From Gemmataceae bacterium (GTDB lineage: Bacteria; Planctomycetota; Planctomycetia; Gemmatales; Gemmataceae): a stretch of DNA of 9,573 nt. A model generated the notes under the pieces. That model did no database searches, was not told the DNA's origin, and was given only the letters and a program-made list of their open reading frames with translations. Shown here piece after piece: positions 1 to 5,708 of the stretch (position 1 is its first letter; every line of letters starts with the position of its first letter). The stretch lies in NCBI GenBank assembly GCA_947490035.1, contig CANLGS010000086.1:1-9573 (forward strand). The letters are read 5' to 3'. A program made the translations under genes and the position numbers.

Positions 1-873
1 CCGGCGGCGGTCGCGCTTGCGGAAGAAGGTCAGCAGCGCGTCGAAGTGGTCGCCGTCGGTGCCGGCTTCGATGAGGTCCGCCTGACACCCGCGCGCGAGT
101 TTGGCGAACGCCTCGTCGCGCGCCGCCGCGTGCGCGGCGAAGTCTTCTCGCACCCGCCGGTCGTTGGTGTTCACCAGCACCTGCCGGCCGGTCTCGGCGT
201 CCTGCAACCGCACCAGCCCGACGGCGGGCCACGACCGCTCGCGCGGGTCGCTGGTGCGCACCGCGATCAGGTCGTGCTTGTGCGCCGCCCGCCGGAACGC
301 GGCTTCAAAGTTGTTCCCAAAGAAGTCGCTCACGCAAAAGACGATGGCCCGCCGGCGCTGCACCTTGTTGAGGTAGTCGAGCGCCGCGCCGAGGTCAGTG
401 CCGGGGTGCTTCGGGTCGAACGCGAGGATGTCGCGCAGCAGCCGGAGGACGTGTCGCGGCCCTTTGTTCGGCGGCACGTAGCGCTCGACTTCGGAGGAGA
501 ACGCGAGCAGCCCGACGCGGTCGTTGTTGCTGACCGCGCACAGCGCGAGCAGCGCCGCGAGTTCGGCCGCGGCCGCGCGCTTGGTGAGCTGCTGTGTGCC
601 GAACCCCTGGCTCGCGGACACGTCCACCGCGAGGATGAGCGTGAGTTCGCGCTCCTCGACGAACCGCTTGATGAACGGGTGGCCGACGCGCGCGGTCACG
701 TTCCAGTCGATGGCGCGCACGTCGTCGCCGGGCTGGTACTCGCGCACTTCTTCAAACGAAAGCCCGGCGCCCTTGAACGCGGAGTGGTACTCGCCGCCGA
801 GGAGCGACTGCACGAGCCGGCGGGCGCGGAGGTGCAACCGGCGCACCTGACGAAGCACATCGGCGGGGAGCAT
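1..873 (-). CDS. DUF58 domain-containing protein (vWA-like), 3' end cut by window edge
   Basis: The gene reads leftward from ATG at 873-871 and is open to base 1, giving 291 residues. DUF58 proteins are usually about 290-300 residues, and the last visible residues (an FFRKR motif followed by Arg) look like the normal C-terminus, so only a few codons are missing. The DUF58 core YQPGDDVRAIDWNVTAR is at residues 47-63. A vWA-type metal site (MIDAS) is visible as DVSAS (Asp84, Ser86, Ser88), with a possible threonine in PGTD near 159 and SDF near 182-184. DUF58 proteins usually occur with MoxR AAA+ ATPases and BatA-type proteins and are thought to help assemble or activate complexes; their biochemistry is poorly known. 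No MoxR gene lies upstream, because the neighbour is a divergent Uma2 gene, so this is the first gene of its transcript. Frame stops lie upstream of 900. No clear Shine-Dalgarno sequence precedes the ATG, so the exact start is less certain than the identity. Confidence 0.94.
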   Translation of the reverse strand, partial: MLPADVLRQVRRLHLRARRLVQSLLGGEYHSAFKGAGLSFEEVREYQPGDDVRAIDWNVTARVGHPFIKRFVEERELTLILAVDVSASQGFGTQQLTKRAAAAELAALLALCAVSNNDRVGLLAFSSEVERYVPPNKGPRHVLRLLRDILAFDPKHPGTDLGAALDYLNKVQRRRAIVFCVSDFFGNNFEAAFRRAAHKHDLIAVRTSDPRERSWPAVGLVRLQDAETGRQVLVNTNDRRVREDFAAHAAARDEAFAKLARGCQADLIEAGTDGDHFDALLTFFRKRDRRR

Positions 874-950
874 GTGGCCGTTCGGTTGACGTTGGGGAAC
901 GGGGCGCGGGCGGTTATCTTAGTTGATGATTCATGCAAGGGCGCGTTAAC

Positions 951-955
951 GGAGG
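951..955 (+). promoter_or_regulatory. Shine-Dalgarno site of the first Uma2 gene
   Basis: GGAGG is followed by an 8-base spacer and ATG at 964. This fixes the Uma2 start and shows that the much longer open frame beginning at 46 is not the gene. The 90-base spacer 874-963 must hold the promoters of both divergent genes, but I could not place a convincing -35/-10 pair for either. TTGACG at 886-891 has no -10 at normal spacing. Confidence 0.8.
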
Positions 956-963
956 ATCGTGAA

Positions 964-1647
964 ATGCCGGGCACGAAAGCGAAGGTGCAGTACGAGGACT
1001 TGGGGGAGTTGTTGGAGCGACTGGGCGGCATTTCGCCGAGCCGCATCTGCCTCGACCCGTTCCCCGGCACCGCGACGAAGCGCGACCTGCTCCGCAAGCA
1101 CGGCCGCCCGCGGAAGCTGTACGAACTCGTCGAAAATACCCTGGTGGAGAAGCCGATGGGTTCGCCCGAATCGCACGTCGCGTCGCGGCTGATCGGCCGC
1201 CTCGAAATGTTCCTCGATGCCAACGACATCGGTTTCCTCTACGCTCCGGACGCCCTCATCGAAATCATGCCCCAGTTGGTACGCGGACCGGACGTGTCGT
1301 TCGTGTCCTGGGACCAGCGCCCGGAGCGGACGGTGCCAACCGAGCCGATCAGCCGACTGGTTCCCGACCTCGCGGTCGAAGTCCTCAGCCCAAGCAACAC
1401 CCGCCGAGAGATGCAAGACATGATCGGCGAATACTTTCTCGGCGGCGTGCGGTTGGTGTGGGCCATCAACCCGGAGACGCGCACGGCGGAAGTGTACACC
1501 GCGCCGGGCGCGCCGACCGCGATCCCGGCCGATGGCACACTTGGCGGTGGCGAGGTGCTGCCGGGTTTCGCCCTGCCGCTCGCGACCCTGTTCGCCAAAC
1601 TGCCCGCGGCTGTCGCGAAGAAGCCGGCGAAGCGCAAGAAGACGTGA
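964..1647 (+). CDS. Uma2 family endonuclease-fold protein with conserved Lys replaced by Met
   Basis: This is a 227-residue Uma2 (DUF820) protein with a PD-(D/E)XK nuclease fold, a family greatly expanded in Gemmata-like planctomycetes and cyanobacteria. The family's cellular role is unknown. The first ~60 residues form a lead-in including LRKHGRPRKLYELVENTLVEKPMG. The core follows: RGPDVSFV with Asp110, LAVEVLSPSNTRREM with Glu139, then the helix ending in EYFLGGVRLVWAINP. In family members the helix after SPSNT.. carries a conserved Lys (pattern D/E-x3-K-x3-Y). Here that place is Met153, codon ATG at 1420-1422, one base from AAG. The Asp and Glu are intact. The C-terminus is Lys-rich (AKKPAKRKKT), possibly nucleic-acid binding. 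The start is set by GGAGG at 951-955. It is convergent with another Uma2 gene only 6 bases away. Identity is sure; nuclease activity is doubtful because of the missing Lys. Confidence 0.94.
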   Translation: MPGTKAKVQYEDLGELLERLGGISPSRICLDPFPGTATKRDLLRKHGRPRKLYELVENTLVEKPMGSPESHVASRLIGRLEMFLDANDIGFLYAPDALIEIMPQLVRGPDVSFVSWDQRPERTVPTEPISRLVPDLAVEVLSPSNTRREMQDMIGEYFLGGVRLVWAINPETRTAEVYTAPGAPTAIPADGTLGGGEVLPGFALPLATLFAKLPAAVAKKPAKRKKT

Positions 1648-1657
1648 CGAACGTCAC
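1644..1657. terminator. Small hairpin spanning the two convergent stop codons
   Basis: GTGAC (1644-1648) and GTCAC (1653-1657) are perfect inverse complements around the loop GAAC. The two TGA stop codons of the convergent Uma2 genes lie in the opposite arms. The 5-bp stem is short and lacks a T-tract, so a terminator role is only a possibility. No other terminator-like structure lies between the genes. Confidence 0.2.
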
Positions 1658-2367
1658 TTCGCGTCCGGGTCGATCCCGAGTTCGCGCAGTTTGGCCGCGA
1701 GCCGCTCGGCCCGCTCCTCCGCCGACGTGGCCCGCTTCGCCTCGTGTTCAGCCCGCTTTGTCTCCTGCTCGACGCGGTGCAGTTCGGTCTTCAACCGCTC
1801 GTTGATTTCCATGTAGGTCAGGAATTTCGTCCCGTCGGGGCGGACGACGTTCAGGTTCCCTTTGCGCGATTCAAAGCGGATGCCGAGGCGCGGGCTGACC
1901 CAGGTTTTGATGTCGGGAACGGGAACCAGTTTCCCCTCGTCGCGAACCCACGCCTCCACAAACGACGGGTGCTCCGGGTAGATGATGTAATACTCTTCGG
2001 CGCCGTACAGGTCGTAGGCTTTCCACTTGTCTTCCATCTGCTTGTAGCGGTTGCCCGGCGACCACACCTCGAACACCACCTGCGGGAAGACGTTGTCCTC
2101 CTCCCACACGCGGTAGCTGCCGCGATAGCCTTTGGGCCGGCCGAACGCGACGTACACGTCCGGGGCGATTTGGATGATGTCGTCCGGGTCGTCTACCGGG
2201 TAGATCAGGTGGTCGCCGGCCACGAACACGTCGGGGCGGTCCGCGAACAGTAACTCGCACCCCCACTTCAGTGTGGTGATCCACTCGAACTGGAGCGTGT
2301 TGTCGGCCATGGGCTGCCCGTCGGAGTCGGGGTAACACGCCGCGCGGAACCGGGTCGGAACGATCAT
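1654..2367 (-). CDS. Uma2 family endonuclease-fold protein with C-terminal coiled coil
   Basis: This is a 237-residue Uma2 (DUF820) protein. The PD-(D/E)XK residues are all present: Asp70 in IAPDVYVAFG, Glu100 in VVFEVWSPGN, and Lys114 in QMEDKWKAY, followed by the usual GAEEYYIIYP strand. After the catalytic domain, residues ~185-230 are very rich in Glu, Lys, Arg and Ala with regular spacing (INERLKTELHRVEQETKRA and onward), consistent with a coiled coil. Such tails occur on a subset of planctomycetal Uma2 proteins and may mediate oligomerisation (inference). The start at 2367 is supported by AGGAGG 6 bases upstream; an internal Met20 (MADNTLQ) has no such signal. The gene lies 44 bases downstream of glpK on the same strand and could be read from the same transcript. 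It differs in sequence from the convergent Uma2 neighbour, so this is not a recent tandem duplication. The natural function is unknown. Confidence 0.93.
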   Translation of the reverse strand: MIVPTRFRAACYPDSDGQPMADNTLQFEWITTLKWGCELLFADRPDVFVAGDHLIYPVDDPDDIIQIAPDVYVAFGRPKGYRGSYRVWEEDNVFPQVVFEVWSPGNRYKQMEDKWKAYDLYGAEEYYIIYPEHPSFVEAWVRDEGKLVPVPDIKTWVSPRLGIRFESRKGNLNVVRPDGTKFLTYMEINERLKTELHRVEQETKRAEHEAKRATSAEERAERLAAKLRELGIDPDAK

Positions 2368-2373
2368 CGTGAA

Positions 2374-2379
2374 CCTCCT
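2374..2379 (-). promoter_or_regulatory. Shine-Dalgarno site of the second Uma2 gene
   Basis: The plus-strand CCTCCT reads AGGAGG on the coding strand, 6 bases before ATG at 2367. This decides for the first Met over Met20. It sits in the 44-base gap after the glpK stop, a spacing compatible with cotranscription. Confidence 0.75.
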
Positions 2380-2411
2380 CCTCGATCACATCCAGCCGAT
2401 GATACCGTCCC

Positions 2412-3926
2412 TCAGCCGCCGGCGGAATAGAACCCGATCACGGCCTGCACCGCTTTCCGCCACGCGACGAGCTTCTTCTCGCGGTCGGCCCCTGGCAACT
2501 TCGCGTCGAACCGCGTCGCGGCCGACACCAGCGCCCCCAGCTTCGATTCGTCCGCGAGTCCCGCGCCGACGGCCGCGAGGAACGCCGCGCCGAGCGCGGT
2601 CGATTCGCTGTGCGCGGCGCGCGCGACCGCGCGGCCCAGCGCGTCGGCCTGGCACTGCAAGAACCAGTCGTTCCGTGCCATGCCGCCGTCCACGCGCAGG
2701 GACGACTCGGGGGGCTTATGCCCCCCGCTCGCCAGGTCTTTCTCCGATGCGTCGATCAGGTCGGCCACCTGGAACGCGACGCCCTCCAGCGCCGCGCGGC
2801 CGAGGTCCGCGGCGGTGGTCGCGCGCGTCAGCCCGAAGATCACCCCGCGTGCTTCGGGCACCCAGTGCGGGGCGCCCAAGCCCACGAACCCCGGCACGAA
2901 CAGCACCGGTTCCGCCGGGTTCGACGCCTTCGCCAACTGCTCGACCTCCTCCGACGACTTGAACAGGTGCAGCCCGTCGCGCAGCCACTGCACCGCCGCG
3001 CCCGCGACGAACACCGCGCCTTCGAGCGCGTACTTCGGCTTGGCGTCGGTCGTCGCGGCCACCGTGGTGAGCAACTTGTGCTTCGATGACACCGCGGTGT
3101 CACCGGTGTGGAGTAGGTAGAACGCGCCCGTGCCGTAAGTGCATTTCGCCTCGCCGGGGGTGAAGCACCCTTGCCCGAACAGCGCGGCTTGCTGGTCGCC
3201 CGCGACGCCGCGGATCGGCACGCCGTCCGGCAGGAAGTCCAGCCCCTTCGTGACGCCGTACTCCGCGGCGCTCGGCTTCACCTCCGGCAGCGCGGCACGC
3301 GGCACGCCGAAATATCGCAGGAGTTCGTCGTCCCACTCCATCGTGTGGATGTTGAACAGCAGCGTGCGGCTGGCGTTGGTCGCGTCGGTGGTGTGGATGG
3401 CGCCGCCTGTCAGCCGCCAGATGAGGAACGAATCGACGGTGCCGAACGCGAGTTCGCCACGCCCGGCGCGCGCCTTCAGCGTCGGGTCGGCTTCGAGCAT
3501 CCAACGGATCTTCGTGCCGGAGAAGTACGGGTCGAGGACGAGGCCGGTCTTGGCGGCGAGCATCGGCTGGTCGGCGGCGTTGGCGCGGCAGAAGTCGGTG
3601 GTGCGGCGGTCCTGCCACACGATCGCGCGGCCGGTCGCGCGGCCGGTCGCGCGGTCCCACGCGACCACCGTCTCGCGCTGGTTGGTGATCCCGACCGCGG
3701 CGACGGTGTTCGCGTCGCGGCCGGACTTCGCGAGCGCCTCGCGCACCGTGCGCGCGACCGAGTACCAGATGTCTTCGGGTTCGTGCTCCACCCAGCCGTC
3801 GTGCGGGTAGTGTTGTTCGATTTCCTGCTGGGCCGTGCCGAGAACGGCGAACGTGGCCGCGTCGTAGACGACGGCGCGCGAGTTGGTGGTGCCCTGGTCG
3901 ATGGCGAGAATGACGGGAGAGGACAT
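2412..3926 (-). CDS. glpK: Glycerol kinase
   Basis: Glycerol kinase phosphorylates glycerol with ATP to sn-glycerol 3-phosphate in the cytoplasm and belongs to the FGGY carbohydrate kinase family. The product is 504 residues (E. coli GlpK: about 502) and aligns throughout. Visible motifs: IDQGTTNSRAV (9-19, phosphate loop), GWVEHEP (44-50), GITNQRE (79-85, glycerol contacts Arg84/Glu85), LDPYFSGTK (131-139, Tyr134), FGTVDSFLIW, TNASRTLLFNIHT, GVAGDQQAALFGQ with catalytic Asp244, YGTGAF, LEGAVFVAG, GLGAPHW and LRVDGGMARND. The start is at ATG 3926, preceded by GGAG with 6-base spacing; an in-frame ATG at 3962 has no ribosome site and would add 12 non-conserved residues. The glycine-rich loop that binds fructose 1,6-bisphosphate in E. 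coli (GGKGGT) is not present, so that allosteric control is unlikely. Residues ~398-408 (around SGGHKPPES) are an extra segment encoded by a palindrome. No glpF or glpD is nearby. Confidence 0.97.
   Translation of the reverse strand: MSSPVILAIDQGTTNSRAVVYDAATFAVLGTAQQEIEQHYPHDGWVEHEPEDIWYSVARTVREALAKSGRDANTVAAVGITNQRETVVAWDRATGRATGRAIVWQDRRTTDFCRANAADQPMLAAKTGLVLDPYFSGTKIRWMLEADPTLKARAGRGELAFGTVDSFLIWRLTGGAIHTTDATNASRTLLFNIHTMEWDDELLRYFGVPRAALPEVKPSAAEYGVTKGLDFLPDGVPIRGVAGDQQAALFGQGCFTPGEAKCTYGTGAFYLLHTGDTAVSSKHKLLTTVAATTDAKPKYALEGAVFVAGAAVQWLRDGLHLFKSSEEVEQLAKASNPAEPVLFVPGFVGLGAPHWVPEARGVIFGLTRATTAADLGRAALEGVAFQVADLIDASEKDLASGGHKPPESSLRVDGGMARNDWFLQCQADALGRAVARAAHSESTALGAAFLAAVGAGLADESKLGALVSAATRFDAKLPGADREKKLVAWRKAVQAVIGFYSAGG
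2708..2727. repeat. Perfect GC-rich palindrome inside glpK (REP-like)
   Basis: CGGGGGGC (2708-2715), loop TTAT (2716-2719) and GCCCCCCG (2720-2727) form a perfect 8-bp stem. It lies in the glpK reading frame and encodes about SGGHKPPE on the coding strand, in a surface segment where E. coli GlpK is several residues shorter. This suggests that a short dispersed palindromic element was captured in frame. Whether it recurs in the genome cannot be seen from this window. Confidence 0.6.
3623..3654. repeat. 12-bp tandem repeat in glpK (2.7 copies)
   Basis: The unit TCGCGCGGCCGG occurs twice in tandem at 3623-3646, and its first 8 bases follow at 3647-3654. It encodes the ATGRATGRA stretch (residues 93-101) just before the conserved AIVWQ motif. 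The length of this segment equals that of E. coli GlpK, so it is not an added insertion. It could still be a slippage site. Confidence 0.5.
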
Positions 3927-3975
3927 GAGCGGCTCCGGGAGAAGGAGGTGGTTGCCGCTCATGGTATCAGCGGCG

Positions 3976-4731
3976 TCACGGCTTGGGTTCGATGTTTCCG
4001 CCGTCCCACTCGATCGCGCACTTCGGCAGCGCCTTCGCCAGTTCTTCGACGCCCTTCGAAGTGACCTTGGTACCTTTCAACCGCAAAGTTGTGAGGGCTT
4101 TGATCGCGTGGAGTTCTTTTAACCCAGCGTCTGTGACACGTGTATCGTTGAGCAGAAGCATGGAGAGGGCCGTGCAGCCTTTCAGGTGTGCCAACCCCGC
4201 GTCGCCGGTGCGAGTGTGCGCGACAGATACGATCTGAAGTTTCGTCGCGCCTTTGAAGTGTTCCAGGCACGCATCGGTGACGTTCGTGCTGTTGAGCGAC
4301 ACGTGTCGAAGTGCCACGCAGTTTTTGAAGTTCGCCAAGCCCGCGTCGGTAATGCCTTGCGCGGAAGTGAAGTTCGCGAGCGCGAGCGCGAGCGCGAACG
4401 GGCCGGCGGGAATGTCTTCGACCGCTTTCACGTCCTTGATGCCGGTGCCGGTGCGCACGAGGCACGTACCGCCGACCGCGAGGACGTAATCGACCGCGCG
4501 GCGATCCGGGTTGCCGACCATCGGTACGGGCGGAACGACCTTCGGCGGCACTACTGTGTCTGGTACTTTCGGGCGCGGCGCGGGCGCGACTGGCGGTTGC
4601 GCCGGGGGTGGTTCGGTGCCGTTCTTGGCGACTTCCGGCTCCGCGACTTCCAGTTGTGGCTTCTTGAACGCTTGATAGCCGAGTACCGCGCCGACGGCCA
4701 GCACCGGCACGAGCGCCGCGACCGCCCACAA
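3976..4731 (-). CDS. Membrane-anchored leucine-rich repeat protein, probably 5'-truncated
   Basis: From TTG at 4731 the product is 251 residues. Order of parts: a hydrophobic segment (residues 2-19, WAVAALVPVLAVGAVLGY) followed by Lys, a Pro-rich linker (~40-72), then an LRR domain (~80-244) with ~24-residue repeats of the type ITDAGLxxhKGxTxLxxLxLxxT starting near 127, 151, 175, 199 and 223. Planctomycetes have many such LRR proteins, often behind a kinase or sigma-like domain; their partners are mostly unknown. The frame stays open upstream to a TGA at 4849-4851, but this stretch has no ATG, GTG or better TTG. The residues just before the hydrophobic segment (AAAREPKPATRARW) look like a genuine juxtamembrane region. 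The upstream part runs into the methyltransferase sequence in another frame. I infer that the original N-terminal part was lost. The TTG has no ribosome site, so expression is uncertain. A CGCGAG hexamer repeats 3 times (plus one variant) at 4375-4398, encoding ALALAL. The gene lies 49 bases upstream of glpK on the same strand. Confidence 0.7.
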   Translation of the reverse strand: MWAVAALVPVLAVGAVLGYQAFKKPQLEVAEPEVAKNGTEPPPAQPPVAPAPRPKVPDTVVPPKVVPPVPMVGNPDRRAVDYVLAVGGTCLVRTGTGIKDVKAVEDIPAGPFALALALANFTSAQGITDAGLANFKNCVALRHVSLNSTNVTDACLEHFKGATKLQIVSVAHTRTGDAGLAHLKGCTALSMLLLNDTRVTDAGLKELHAIKALTTLRLKGTKVTSKGVEELAKALPKCAIEWDGGNIEPKP

Positions 4732-5168
4732 CCACCGTGCGCGTGTCGCGGGTTTTGGCTCGCGTGCGGCCGCGTGTCCGTGATGCCGGACACGTTCTCG
4801 AAGAGAAACCCGCGTGGCTTCACCAGTTTCAGAATCCGAACGAACTCTTCAAACAGTGTGCCCCGGTCGTCATTGATCCCCGTCACCCCGGAAGCGCGGC
4901 GGCCTGCGGCCGAGAAACTCTGGCACGGCGGCCCGCCGATCACGAACTCGTACCCCGCCTTTAAGTTAGGGGTGTAGTCGCGGATGTCGCAGCCCACAAC
5001 GGACGTGCGGCCCAGTGCCTTGCGCTTGCCCGCGTTGCGAGCCAACACCCCCACGCAGCGCGGATCGATCTCCACGGCTACGCCAATTTCAAAACCCGCG
5101 TCGTGGAATCCGATGTCGAGACCGCCACCGCCGGAGAATAAACTCAAGGTCGGAATCGCGCGCAGCAA
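4551..5168 (-). pseudogene. DNA cytosine-5 methyltransferase, C-terminally truncated
   Basis: The frame from TTG at 5168 gives 205 residues, but only residues 1-130 (5168 to ~4779) are methyltransferase. Motif I, LSLFSGGGGLDIGF (8-21), binds S-adenosylmethionine. An acidic residue Glu33 follows (VAVEIDP), then motif IV IGGPPCQSFSAAG (77-89) with catalytic Cys82, and motif VI FLFENVSGI (121-129) with Glu124. After GIT130 the similarity stops. The remaining 75 residues are Arg/Ser-rich and are the LRR gene read in another frame. Motif VIII (QxRxR), the target-recognition domain and motifs IX-X are absent, so no active C5-methyltransferase can be made; normal enzymes are 300-400 residues. The break coincides with an inverted repeat at 4773-4794. 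The start is also poor: TTG without a ribosome site, and an in-frame TGA at 5226-5228 lies upstream. No cognate restriction endonuclease is visible. I consider this a remnant of a mobile or solitary methyltransferase gene. Confidence 0.82.
4773..4794. repeat. Inverted repeat at the methyltransferase/LRR junction
   Basis: CGTGTCCG (4773-4780) and CGGACACG (4787-4794) are exact inverse complements around the 6-base loop TGATGC. The structure lies where methyltransferase similarity ends (codon 130 at 4781-4779) and where the LRR protein's juxtamembrane sequence appears to begin. It could be a recombination scar, a hairpin that promoted deletion, or chance in GC-rich DNA. Confidence 0.5.
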
Positions 5169-5225
5169 TTCTGTCGCCGCTTGCCGGAGCGCGCTCCCAG
5201 CCGCATCCGGCCAACCCGGAGTAGA

Positions 5226-5348
5226 TCAGTCGATTCCGAGTTGACTAAAGATGTCGCCCGAACCCGGTTCAGTGTCCATCTCCGCGAACAGCGACGGCGC
5301 TTGATGAGCGGTCCTACGCCGGCTTCGGGCACTCTTGTTCGCTCCCAT
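5226..5348 (-). CDS. Small ORF (40 aa) upstream of and in frame with the methyltransferase
   Basis: ATG at 5348 to TGA at 5226-5228 encodes 40 residues: a basic N-terminal part (MGANKSARSRRRTAHQ) and an acidic, plausible C-terminal part (SLFAEMDTEPGSGDIFSQLG). I do not recognise it. The frame is the same as that of the methyltransferase, and after the TGA it reads on without a stop for 19 codons into the methyltransferase start at 5168. It also stays open upstream to a TAA at 5445-5447, with GTG at 5402 as another possible start. Three explanations fit: a tiny leader gene, the end of a lost upstream gene, or an N-terminal extension of the methyltransferase cut off by a nonsense codon. No good ribosome site precedes the ATG. 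Existence as a gene is uncertain. Confidence 0.3.
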   Translation of the reverse strand: MGANKSARSRRRTAHQAPSLFAEMDTEPGSGDIFSQLGID

Positions 5349-5708
5349 AAGCCGTTCCGGTGAGGTAACTGGTGCAAGTAGTGTCGGTAGACGAGTGAAC
5401 ACTTTTTGAGCGTGGGTGATTCTATCGCGCGCCGCGCCAACGGGTTAATCCGCGATTGGCACGAAGCACGTTCCGGCAGGCACGGTTGAGCGCGAAACCC
5501 GGTAGCTCGCGCGGTTCGCGCAGGTAACGTTTGACACCGGGTCGCGGTTGTGTCATCCTGACCGTTGAAGCGGGCCTCACATTCAGCCCGCCGAGACTCG
5601 ATTACGGTGCCGCGCGGGTTGGCGGACGTTCGCCCCGGTCCTACCCTCTCCCGGTGTGCGAAGTCGGCCGTTACTCGCGCGGCGAATGTCACCTGAGGGT
5701 ATCCCGGA
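5349..5708. other. Intergenic region between the small ORF and the kinase gene
   Basis: These 360 bases hold no recognisable gene. On the minus strand the frame of the small upstream ORF stays open to 5447. A second minus frame is open across the whole region, but it runs on from antisense of the kinase gene and its translation is low-complexity and basic. On the plus strand there is one perfect -35-like hexamer at 5531. No tRNA fold or long repeat was seen. Local base composition is less GC-rich than in the coding regions, fitting a divergent regulatory region. Confidence 0.5.
5531..5559 (+). promoter_or_regulatory. Possible sigma-70-like promoter for the kinase gene
   Basis: TTGACA at 5531-5536 matches the -35 consensus perfectly. 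At 17-base spacing CATCCT (5554-5559) is a weak -10 (3 of 6). It would leave a leader of about 145 bases before the kinase start at 5709. Planctomycete promoters are poorly defined, so this is tentative. Confidence 0.25.

Noticed and set aside
46..1647. A 533-codon plus-strand open frame that appears to extend the Uma2 protein by 306 residues
   Set aside because: The upstream part is antisense to the DUF58 gene, whose family motifs are clear. A strong GGAGG site at 951-955 places the real start at 964.
3924..3962. Upstream ATG at 3962 as the glpK start
   Set aside because: It lacks a ribosome site and would add 12 non-conserved residues. ATG at 3926 has GGAG at 6 bases and matches the family N-terminus.
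4551..4778. Arg/Ser-rich C-terminal tail of the methyltransferase frame as a novel domain
   Set aside because: It is the LRR gene region read in another frame. The LRR frame encodes the clear membrane helix and repeats.
4551..5348. A restriction-modification or defence system around the methyltransferase
   Set aside because: No endonuclease, regulator or Vsr gene is visible, and the methyltransferase lacks its C-terminal half.
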